Origin: Candidatus Pacearchaeota archaeon
GTDB taxonomy: Archaea; Nanobdellota; Nanobdellia; Pacearchaeales; GW2011-AR1
Assembly: GCA_026395775.1 (NCBI GenBank)
Contig: JAPLYA010000131.1
Coordinates: 1 to 6,841 of the forward strand
DNA: 6,841 nucleotides
Direction: 5' to 3'
This document shows positions 1 through 5,508 of the stretch, in pieces; within the stretch, counting starts at the first letter, position 1, and each line of letters opens with the position of its first letter. Both the position numbers and the translations under genes were made by a program. Below the pieces are notes generated by a model that was not told the origin of the DNA, made no database searches, and was given only the letters and a program-made list of their open reading frames with translations.

Positions 1-1
1 A

Positions 2-199
2 GAAAATCTTGATGAAGTATTTTATACTTATACAGACTCTAGAGGAGCTTTAAAAGAGAAAAGATTATGCTCAAAATTGAATGATGGTAGGTGTGTTAAA
101 AAAGTTTCGTTTTCATTAGGGCAGCATGATTTAACATTAAATGTGATAGATAAGGCTAGTAATTTGATTGGCTGGCCTGTAAGCTTTGATGTTGTATAG
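2..199 (+). CDS. C-terminal end of a secreted/surface protein with a Cys-bracketed Ig-like module (5' truncated)
   Basis: An open frame enters from the left edge and ends at TAG 197-199, giving 65 residues; the start lies outside the window. The visible part is one beta-rich module that aligns by eye with the Ig-like modules of the 942-residue and 325-residue proteins downstream: an RLC segment, a second Cys eight residues later (C23 and C31 of the fragment, CX7C), then a strand leading to LGQHDLTLNVIDKASN. This matches the 'G-[WY]-H-x-I-x-[IV]-x-A-x-D-x-[AF]-G' pattern of the others. The protein ends soon after the last strand (SFDVV), with no membrane segment or sorting tail, as in the 942-residue product. 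The likely role is the terminal domain of an extracellular structural or adhesive protein; the rest of its architecture cannot be seen. Confidence is high for the reading frame and moderate for the domain type. Confidence 0.75.
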   Translation, partial: ENLDEVFYTYTDSRGALKEKRLCSKLNDGRCVKKVSFSLGQHDLTLNVIDKASNLIGWPVSFDVV

Positions 200-234
200 T
201 TTGCATAGTTGTTAAATGAGAGTAGTAGTATAGG

Positions 235-242
235 TTTAAATA
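235..242 (+). promoter_or_regulatory. TATA box of a leaderless promoter for the beta-helix gene
   Basis: TTTAAATA matches the archaeal TATA consensus. It ends 22 nt before the ATG at 264, so initiation about 25 nt downstream of the box centre would fall on or next to the start codon. The purine run AAAGGA at 242-247 lies 16 nt from the ATG and overlaps the box, so it is a poor ribosome-binding site. A leaderless mRNA is the simplest reading. The spacing is identical to that of the box before the gene at 5509. Confidence 0.65.
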
Positions 243-263
243 AAGGATAGATTATAAAAACAA

Positions 264-3092
264 ATGAAAAGAGGAATATTCTTTATTGGAGTTCTGCTGT
301 TTTTAACATTATTCTCTTTTTCTGTATCTGCAGCTGTTATTAATGTTCCTGGTAATTATTCAACAATCCAAGGGGCAATTGATGCTGCAGATGATTGGGA
401 TATAATTAATGTTTCTGCCGGAACTTATATTCCTATTAATTTAACTTGGGATGGTAATGGGTTTTTAAGAATAAACAAACCAATAACTTTGAGAGGAGAA
501 GGAAGCGCAAATACTATTATAGATGGACAACATTTACATAGCGTAATTTCTGGCTACGATGGTATTCATAGCACTTGTCTATGGCTTGAATCTTCTGATA
601 TCACTTTAGAAGGTTTAACAATAAAAGGTTGCGATTGGGGGATAAGAGTAAGCAACACTTATGTTCCCGCATTAACTGAAATTTCTGATTTAAATTTTAA
701 TGATGTAACAATTACTGATAATTATGGGCATGGAGTTGTTTTTGACAATATTGTTTCTAAAAGAGTTAAATTTACAGATTCCAATGCAAATGCAAATGGA
801 GACCGAGGAATTTATATTTCTCCAACATCAAGCACAGAAGATTTTACATTATTAAATACCAATGCTAATGATAACCTCAAAGCAGGATTTAATTGCCAGG
901 GAACTTTAGATGGATTAATAATTAATGGTGGTAGCTTTAATAATAATACTGGTGGCTGGAATTATGAAAATTTAATATCTCACCTAAAGGGTCCGTATTT
1001 CGGAGCAGGATTAGAATTAGATGGAGTTAGTAATGCACAAATAAATGGTATAAAAGCAAATGAAAATGGGTTACTTGGACCTGATGATTGTGATGGTAAT
1101 ATGACTGGCGGAGCTGGTATTTTGTTAAAAGATGATACAAATGATGTAGTGATAATAAACTCAGAATTAAAAAATAATGCAAATGGAGTTATGACTGAAT
1201 TTTGCGGACATTGGCCAACTCCTTCACAACCAAGTGATATAGAAATAAACTATAATGAAATTGAAGGAAATGTTAATTCTGGAATTTTAAATAGAGCGCC
1301 ACTTTCATTTATCGACGCAGAAAACAACTGGTGGGAAAATTGTAATCCCAATTTTGCATCAATAATCACAGGGAATGTAGATTACAATCCTTGGTTAGGG
1401 GCTTGCACAGTAAATAAAACATATTCTCCTGTTTGTATCTTGTCTACTAACAATATAACCTTAAAAGCAAATGTAACATCTAATGTTTGTGTAGGAAATG
1501 TATGGTTTGGAATAAAAATAGGAAGTGAAAACTGGGATAATTATACTTATACAAGCAAGTTAGGAACAATTTATTCTTTTATTTTAAATTCAAATTTATT
1601 AACAGGGGGGCAAAGTGTTTCGTGGAATGTTTATGCTGATGATTGCTATAATCACACTAGCCAAGATTTAACTGGGAGTTTTTATGTCAATAAAAGAACT
1701 GTTCTTAATGTTAATCCCACACCATTCAATGGACTAAATGGCTGGTATACATTAAATCCTTTATTTACATTAGTAAACCTAAATGCCTCAACAATAACCT
1801 ATAGATGGGATGGAACTGGAGAACATATTTATAACAATTCTTTTGGGTTAGAGTATGCTCCTAATAATCAGAATATAACAGGGGGAATTGTTGTACTAAG
1901 TTACTGGGGCAATATTTGTTCTGAGCCAGAACAAAACCAGACATTTAAAATTGATTTAACAAACCCAGCAATAACTAATATTTTTCCTGAAGAAATGATG
2001 ACTATTTATAATTCAATGCCGGAAATCTATGCTTATATTGATGAGGTTTATCAAAGCAATTCTGGGATAAAATTATCAAGCATTATTGTAAAATTAGATG
2101 GTGTTGTAGTAAATGCAACTGCAAATATTGCTATTGCTGATGGCTTAGATGCTGAAATAAGATACACTCCTGTAAACAATCTTAGTTTAGGATTGCATAA
2201 TATTTCTATTTATGCCAAAGATAATGCTGGAAGAGAAAATACGAGATTTTGGATATTTGATGTTGGTTTTATAGAAGAATTAAATTTGAATGCAGTTTCT
2301 CCTCAATCAAAAATTTATAATATGAAAAAAATTAGATTCGACCTAAACACAAATCTTCCTGCAGAAATAGAATATATAGATTATTCTGATGTAAAACCCA
2401 GATGGAGGACATTATGCAGAAATTGTATGGGATACAATAGGACAAAAACACTAAAAGATGGTTGGCATAACATAACAGTAAGAGCAACAGATAGTTTTGG
2501 TCAGATTAAAGAGGGAGATGTTTTATTTTTTATTGATTCCAAGGCTCCAAGAATTTCAAGTGTTTTGCCAAAAAGAAACAGTGTAACAAATGGCTCTGAT
2601 TTTTATATTAAATATACCGAAGAAAATTTAGAAAAAGTAAAACTAATATGGGACGGCGGTCAGGAAATAACATGTTCTGAAGGAAAAAATCAAGAATGTT
2701 CTTTATTTGCAAATATTTCTGAATATAATGGGAAATGGATAGATTATTTATTTGAAGTTGAAGATATTGCAGGAAATAAAGATGAAAAAGGGGCAAGAGT
2801 TTTTGTTGACACAGCTTCTCCTATATTAACAGTTAACTCTCCAGAAAATAAAACAGGGAACTTAAGCTATGGAAGAAAAGTATTTCTCAATCTAAGTGTA
2901 AGTGAAGAGGTTAAGCTTGAATATTATGACAAACAAGAGTTAAATCCAAGGTGGAGAACTTTATGTTATAGATGCAATGATTATGAAGAAAGCAAAAGCT
3001 TTTCAAGAGGTTATCATGATATTTTAATAAGAGCTTTAGACAAAGCTGGAAATACCGACGTTAAAGAAAAAGTTTTTAATATTGACTACTGA
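264..3092 (+). CDS. Secreted right-handed beta-helix protein with C-terminal Ig-like modules (942 aa)
   Basis: A large extracellular protein. Residues 1-23 are a signal peptide (MKRG, a hydrophobic core, then SVSA before AVIN). Residues 24-380 form a right-handed parallel beta-helix of the pectate-lyase/NosD type. It opens with the usual cap 'YSTIQGAIDAA' and 'INVSAGTY', continues 'PITLRGEG' and 'TIIDG', runs through Asn-rich coils (NANANGDRG, NANDN, KANENG) and closes with 'ENNWWENC' and 'GNVDYNPWLGAC'. Beta-sandwich modules follow at about 384-477, 478-568 (PTPFNGLNGWYTL and YRWDG, like chitobiase-C/OmpL47-type modules), 569-669, 673-760 (C718/C721), 763-851 (C804/C812) and 854-942 (C901/C904). 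N-X-S/T sequons are frequent. No C-terminal membrane segment is visible, so it is either released or held by a partner. Beta-helices of this type bind or cleave glycans, but no catalytic set can be assigned. The start is fixed by the signal peptide and the TATA box at 235. A T5 run follows the stop. Confidence 0.88.
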   Translation: MKRGIFFIGVLLFLTLFSFSVSAAVINVPGNYSTIQGAIDAADDWDIINVSAGTYIPINLTWDGNGFLRINKPITLRGEGSANTIIDGQHLHSVISGYDGIHSTCLWLESSDITLEGLTIKGCDWGIRVSNTYVPALTEISDLNFNDVTITDNYGHGVVFDNIVSKRVKFTDSNANANGDRGIYISPTSSTEDFTLLNTNANDNLKAGFNCQGTLDGLIINGGSFNNNTGGWNYENLISHLKGPYFGAGLELDGVSNAQINGIKANENGLLGPDDCDGNMTGGAGILLKDDTNDVVIINSELKNNANGVMTEFCGHWPTPSQPSDIEINYNEIEGNVNSGILNRAPLSFIDAENNWWENCNPNFASIITGNVDYNPWLGACTVNKTYSPVCILSTNNITLKANVTSNVCVGNVWFGIKIGSENWDNYTYTSKLGTIYSFILNSNLLTGGQSVSWNVYADDCYNHTSQDLTGSFYVNKRTVLNVNPTPFNGLNGWYTLNPLFTLVNLNASTITYRWDGTGEHIYNNSFGLEYAPNNQNITGGIVVLSYWGNICSEPEQNQTFKIDLTNPAITNIFPEEMMTIYNSMPEIYAYIDEVYQSNSGIKLSSIIVKLDGVVVNATANIAIADGLDAEIRYTPVNNLSLGLHNISIYAKDNAGRENTRFWIFDVGFIEELNLNAVSPQSKIYNMKKIRFDLNTNLPAEIEYIDYSDVKPRWRTLCRNCMGYNRTKTLKDGWHNITVRATDSFGQIKEGDVLFFIDSKAPRISSVLPKRNSVTNGSDFYIKYTEENLEKVKLIWDGGQEITCSEGKNQECSLFANISEYNGKWIDYLFEVEDIAGNKDEKGARVFVDTASPILTVNSPENKTGNLSYGRKVFLNLSVSEEVKLEYYDKQELNPRWRTLCYRCNDYEESKSFSRGYHDILIRALDKAGNTDVKEKVFNIDY
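2280..3089 (+). repeat. Three tandem Ig-like modules at the C-terminus of the beta-helix protein
   Basis: These are protein-level repeats. Residues 673-760 and 854-942 share 'PRWRTLC-x-x-C', then Tyr at +3 from the second Cys, 'K-[ST]', 'G-[WY]-H-[ND]-I' and an 'A-x-D-x-x-G' strand, with the second Cys and the Gly separated by 11 residues in both. The middle module (763-851) has the same ground plan, but its cysteines are CX7C (C804, C812) and the terminal Gly-rich strand reads 'EVEDIAGN'. Each module begins about 45 residues before its first Cys. DNA identity between copies is low, so the repeat is old at nucleotide level. Confidence 0.75.
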
Positions 3093-3120
3093 TTTTTGTA
3101 AATCCTAGTAGTAAACAAAG

Positions 3121-3128
3121 TTTAAAAG
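3121..3128 (+). promoter_or_regulatory. Candidate TATA box for the small secreted beta protein
   Basis: TTTAAAAG, preceded by the A-rich CAAAG, lies in the 94-nt gap after the beta-helix gene. Start of transcription about 25 nt downstream would give a leader of roughly 35-40 nt carrying the Shine-Dalgarno site at 3174-3181. The box is less perfect than those at 235 and 5480. Confidence 0.45.
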
Positions 3129-3173
3129 AAGATTCATTCTACTATAAGCAATAATTTAGTAATATGAAATGAA

Positions 3174-3181
3174 AGGAGGTG
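3174..3181 (+). promoter_or_regulatory. Strong Shine-Dalgarno site fixing the start at 3187
   Basis: AGGAGGTG (3174-3181) is a near-perfect anti-Shine-Dalgarno complement, placed five A residues before ATG 3187. It decides the start: the in-frame ATG at 3169 would place this site inside the coding region and has none of its own. This is the best ribosome-binding site in the window and suggests high translation. Confidence 0.9.
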
Positions 3182-3186
3182 AAAAA

Positions 3187-3663
3187 ATGAAGAAATTAGT
3201 ATTAGTTCTGGCAATGTTGAGTCTAGTTGGAGGATTTACTATGGCTATCAATAGCTTACCAATCGCTACACTAGTTGGTGATGAGCCAACTCAGTTTACA
3301 TTAACTCCTACAACATTGGACTTTGGAACATTAATACCTGGTGGAGCTTCTGGTGAATCAACTGATACAATTAACTTTACGGTTAATTCTGGAAATCAGG
3401 ATATAACCTTAACTGTCACAGATGTGACAACAGATATAGGAAATGATTTATTTAAATTAATAGATTTAAGTAAAAATGCTGGAGGCAATTGGGCAGATAT
3501 TATGGGTTTTTCAGAAACAGTGCTTTGTACATCAGTAAGCGATGTATGCACATATCCTACCAGTTTAATTTGGGATGCAAGATTAGCTATTCCGGCAAAA
3601 ACTATCCCCGGAACCAAAACAGGGACAATAGTTTATACTGTAACTGGGCAAGTTCCAGTTTAA
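3187..3663 (+). CDS. Small secreted beta-sandwich protein, possible surface-fibre or major structural subunit (158 aa)
   Basis: Residues 1-20 form a signal peptide (MKK, hydrophobic core, TMA before INS). The mature part of about 138 residues is predicted to be a single beta-sandwich. It opens with 'FTLTPTTLDFGTLIPGG', followed by Thr/Val-rich strands ('INFTVNSGNQDITLTVT') and a closing 'PGTKTGTIVYTVTG' hairpin. C114 and C121 (CX6C) could form a disulfide loop. There is no transmembrane segment, lipobox or C-terminal anchor. The 'LDFG-x-L-x-PG' opening and 'G-x-x-x-G-x-I-x-Y' ending recall ASH-like/Ig-like and TasA-type secreted domains; no family can be named with certainty. Its small size, single domain, own promoter, excellent Shine-Dalgarno site and dedicated terminator fit an abundant structural protein; that is inference. 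The opening 'TPTTLDF' resembles 'SPTSLIF' in the anchored protein encoded next, so the two may have related folds. Confidence 0.85.
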   Translation: MKKLVLVLAMLSLVGGFTMAINSLPIATLVGDEPTQFTLTPTTLDFGTLIPGGASGESTDTINFTVNSGNQDITLTVTDVTTDIGNDLFKLIDLSKNAGGNWADIMGFSETVLCTSVSDVCTYPTSLIWDARLAIPAKTIPGTKTGTIVYTVTGQVPV

Positions 3664-3722
3664 ATTTTATTTTTATTTTTTTATTATTTTTAATTTATCA
3701 AAAAAACTCTAAAAAGTTTTTT
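3664..3722 (+). terminator. T-rich tract plus A/T hairpin after the small secreted protein
   Basis: Directly after the TAA stop come several T4-T7 runs (3664-3692), the archaeal type of intrinsic terminator. They are followed by an 8-bp perfect hairpin, AAAAAACT (3701-3708) with AGTTTTTT (3715-3722) and a 6-nt loop, ending in a T6 run. The two elements in series suggest that transcription of the upstream gene is largely ended before the next operon. Confidence 0.7.
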
Positions 3723-3728
3723 AGCTGA

Positions 3729-3760
3729 TCAGAAATTCGAAAATTAGTGAGAATTTCTGA
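3729..3760. repeat. 10-bp perfect inverted repeat between terminator and next gene
   Basis: TCAGAAATTC (3729-3738) is exactly mirrored by GAATTTCTGA (3751-3760) across a 12-nt spacer. The left arm overlaps an 8-bp palindrome, CTGATCAG (3725-3732). It lies 25 nt upstream of ATG 3786. It could be a regulator-binding dyad near the start of the downstream transcript, or a leader hairpin. The arms are not followed by a T-run, so it is not a typical terminator. Confidence 0.6.
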
Positions 3761-3774
3761 CATATTCACAAAAA

Positions 3775-3780
3775 AGGAAG
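3775..3780 (+). promoter_or_regulatory. Ribosome-binding site of the anchored surface protein
   Basis: AGGAAG sits five nt before ATG 3786 in a purine-rich run. It supports this ATG over the in-frame GTG at 3747, which would add a charged 13-residue extension in front of the signal peptide and would lie in the spacer of the inverted repeat. No convincing TATA box is visible for this transcript; the weak TTTTTTAG at 3717-3724 is the only candidate at a suitable distance. Confidence 0.6.
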
Positions 3781-3785
3781 AAAAT

Positions 3786-4472
3786 ATGAAAATTATATTT
3801 ACAATTAGTACGATTATATTGATGATTAGTGTGGTTTCTCTAGTTTGCACAACAGGCTTTTCTCCTACGAGTTTAATTTTTAATCTTAATGTTGGAGAAA
3901 AACAATGTCAAGAAGTAAGTGTTGATTCTACATCTCTTTCGATCTCAATTGAAGATAAATTTGCAGAGAATAAAGATATTGAGTGGAAAGTGAGCAATTT
4001 TGATAAATCCGCTAGTTACCATTCTCTAACCTCAACTTATCCCACTCAAATCTCAAATGAAACCGGCAAGTTAGAATACTGCTTGTCTGGGAGTAAAGTT
4101 GGAGAATATCATGGGGTTTTAATATTAAAAGAAGAACAATCTGGAAACTCTATTGTTCAAATGGGAATCTGGATTAAAGCTACTATAATTAGTTCTTCAC
4201 CTGAAATCACAACAAGTTCTGCTACAACCTCGAGTGGTGGAGCGAGTTCAAGTCAATCAGCAGCTGTTGTTAATAGTCCTGTAGAAAATCAAAAAACAGA
4301 AGAAACTCAAGGAATAGATGATAGCAACCCAACAATTACAGGAAGCGCAATAGGGAATTCTGGAATAAAAAGTTTAATCTTGCCTCTTGGAATAGTTGTT
4401 GTTCTTGTTGGCATACTTTCAGCTTATACTTATTATAAAAGGAGACAAAGATGGATAAAGTTTGGATATTAA
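3786..4472 (+). CDS. Membrane-anchored surface protein: beta-sandwich ectodomain, Ser/Thr linker, C-terminal TM (228 aa)
   Basis: Residues 1-20 form a signal peptide (MKIIF with an Ile/Val-rich core). An ectodomain of about residues 21-135 opens 'SPTSLIFNLNVGEKQ', contains C21, C39 and a further Cys in 'LEYCLSG', and closes with 'VGEYHGVLIL', like a small Ig-like beta-sandwich. Residues 136-183 are a low-complexity Ser/Thr/Gly-rich linker (TTSSATTSSGGASSSQS), probably extended and possibly O-glycosylated. Then come ITGSAIG (184-190), a hydrophobic helix at 196-217 and a basic tail beginning KRRQRWIK. This is the topology of a type I surface protein, outside face N-terminal, anchored by its C-terminus. 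It is the only clear membrane anchor in the locus, so it may hold the neighbouring secreted proteins. Its last 22 nt overlap the next gene, so the two are co-transcribed. No named family is recognised. Confidence 0.82.
   Translation: MKIIFTISTIILMISVVSLVCTTGFSPTSLIFNLNVGEKQCQEVSVDSTSLSISIEDKFAENKDIEWKVSNFDKSASYHSLTSTYPTQISNETGKLEYCLSGSKVGEYHGVLILKEEQSGNSIVQMGIWIKATIISSSPEITTSSATTSSGGASSSQSAAVVNSPVENQKTEETQGIDDSNPTITGSAIGNSGIKSLILPLGIVVVLVGILSAYTYYKRRQRWIKFGY
4437..4445 (+). promoter_or_regulatory. Shine-Dalgarno site inside the upstream gene, start at 4451
   Basis: AAAAGGAGA lies within the last codons (KRR) of the anchored-protein gene and five nt before ATG 4451. The 22-nt overlap of the two reading frames with this internal site indicates translational coupling. 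Confidence 0.8.
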
Positions 4473-5428
4473 TCAGCATAATCTTGCTTGCAAGCTTTGT
4501 TGGGGCAAATTCAGCATACCAACAGGTTATTGTAAATGTAGTCCCGGGATTTCTAAATATAAACTCTCCAACAAATCAAATATATCAAACAAATAGAATT
4601 ATCTTGAATTTTAGTGTTATAACAGGAAGCAACAAGGTTAAGGATGTCTGGCTTATTGAAGGAAAGAATTTGGAGCATTTATGTTCAAAATGTACAGAAT
4701 ATTCAAAAGAAACTTATTTTTCAAATGGTTATCATCAAATTACAATAAAATCTGAATTTTTTAGTGGAGAGTTTGTTCAAGAAACTGTTAATTTTTATGT
4801 TGACAGCTCTTCTGATGTTTATATCTTAAATAATAATGTCTTAAAAAAAGCAACAGCTAAAGATATTGTAAATTACTTGTTTAACTACAATTTTAGCTTA
4901 GTTTACAAAAATGAGCTCACTCCTGAGGACTCTTGTTCGATAAATGCAAAAAATGGTAATGCTACATTTAATGGGGAAGGGTTTGGGAATAATAACAAGC
5001 TTAGTTTCTATTCCATACTAAGTATGCAACAGGGACAAGGGAGTTTTTCGGCTCAGATGAGCAGGAAAAGATTAAGCTTTAATTTTAAGGTCAAAGAAAC
5101 AATAGAAAATTCAGAAACAACAATGAAGCTCTTGGTAATTGACAGCACCGGGGGAGAATCAACCATAGAGCTTAACAAGATGAATAAAACAATCATTATA
5201 ATTGGCAATAATCTTTCTATTAAAGATATGAAAGTTTCTTCAATCGAGGGTTGCGGAGCCAAAAGAAGTAATTTTTATTTTCTTGAGAATAATGGAAAAC
5301 AGACCAATAGCATTGAAGATGTAAGAAAAACTTTAATTGCAAATCCTATTTTCGTCGGTAAATACGAAGGTTTAAAATATTTATTTGAACAATATTGGAG
5401 AATTCACCGAGTATTTAATTGGTGGTAG
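4451..5428 (+). CDS. Secreted protein with one Cys-bracketed Ig-like module and an unrecognised C-terminal domain (325 aa)
   Basis: A signal peptide covers about residues 1-22 (VWILISIILLASFVGA, then NSAYQQ). Residues 31-115 are an Ig-like module opening 'LNINSPTNQIY'. C78 and C81 (LCSKC), Tyr at +3 from the second Cys and 'SNGYHQITIK' place it in the same series as the modules at residues 673-760 and 854-942 of the beta-helix protein. Residues from about 118 to 325 form a separate region that I do not recognise. It starts with a helix-like stretch (KKATAKDIVNYLFNYN), continues as beta-rich sequence with only two cysteines (C162, C268, a possible disulfide), and ends 'YEGLKYLFEQYWRIHRVFNWW', a probable amphipathic aromatic helix. 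No membrane anchor is present. The coupling to the anchored protein suggests the two products work as a pair at the cell surface; this is inferred from gene order. Confidence 0.84.
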   Translation: MDKVWILISIILLASFVGANSAYQQVIVNVVPGFLNINSPTNQIYQTNRIILNFSVITGSNKVKDVWLIEGKNLEHLCSKCTEYSKETYFSNGYHQITIKSEFFSGEFVQETVNFYVDSSSDVYILNNNVLKKATAKDIVNYLFNYNFSLVYKNELTPEDSCSINAKNGNATFNGEGFGNNNKLSFYSILSMQQGQGSFSAQMSRKRLSFNFKVKETIENSETTMKLLVIDSTGGESTIELNKMNKTIIIIGNNLSIKDMKVSSIEGCGAKRSNFYFLENNGKQTNSIEDVRKTLIANPIFVGKYEGLKYLFEQYWRIHRVFNWW

Positions 5429-5479
5429 TTTCATCAAATTTTAGTGGTGAACAAAAGCATAGCTCAGAGTGTAATCTTG

Positions 5480-5487
5480 TTTATAAA
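5480..5487 (+). promoter_or_regulatory. TATA box of a leaderless promoter for the right-edge gene
   Basis: TTTATAAA ends 22 nt before ATG 5509, the same distance as the box before the gene at 264. The 20 nt before the ATG contain no Shine-Dalgarno complement, so the message is probably leaderless. This makes the gene a separate transcription unit from 3786-5428. The 80-nt gap holds no clear terminator. Confidence 0.65.
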
Positions 5488-5508
5488 CTAAAAAGCTATT
5501 GAAATACG

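Noticed and set aside
242..247. AAAGGA as ribosome-binding site of the beta-helix gene
   Set aside because: It overlaps the end of the TATA box and lies 16 nt from the ATG, so it is unlikely to be in the message.
264..332. MKRG-hydrophobic start as a type IV pilin (class III) signal
   Set aside because: The hydrophobic stretch ends in a normal SVSA cleavage site followed directly by a beta-helix cap, not a pilin helix.
783..800. Short tandem AATGCA-like repeats as a microsatellite or CRISPR-like array
   Set aside because: Only two or three imperfect units are present, explained by Asn/Ala-rich beta-helix turns. No spacer-repeat structure exists anywhere in the window.
2608..2796. Minus-strand open frame opposite the Ig-like modules
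   Set aside because: It lies wholly inside a convincing + strand gene. Its Leu/Phe-rich, low-complexity product is what AT-rich antisense gives.
3169..3186. Upstream in-frame ATG as start of the small secreted protein
   Set aside because: It would put the strong Shine-Dalgarno site inside the gene, has no site of its own, and adds charged residues (KGGEK) before a normal MKK signal peptide.
3396..3728. Alternative frames (minus 3396-3617, plus 3489-3728) over the small secreted protein gene
   Set aside because: Both overlap a well-supported gene. The plus frame runs into the terminator and its end translates the T-rich tract.
3747..3785. GTG start giving a 13-residue N-terminal extension of the anchored protein
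   Set aside because: The extension is charged and precedes a complete signal peptide. AGGAAG at 3775-3780 points to ATG 3786, and the GTG lies in the inverted-repeat spacer.
3837..3848. Lipobox in the anchored protein (SLVC)
   Set aside because: The residue before Cys is Val, not Gly/Ala/Ser, and the protein already has a C-terminal transmembrane anchor.
5053..5262. Minus-strand open frame within the 325-residue protein gene
   Set aside because: It is an antisense shadow with no ribosome-binding site or promoter and a hydrophobic low-complexity product.
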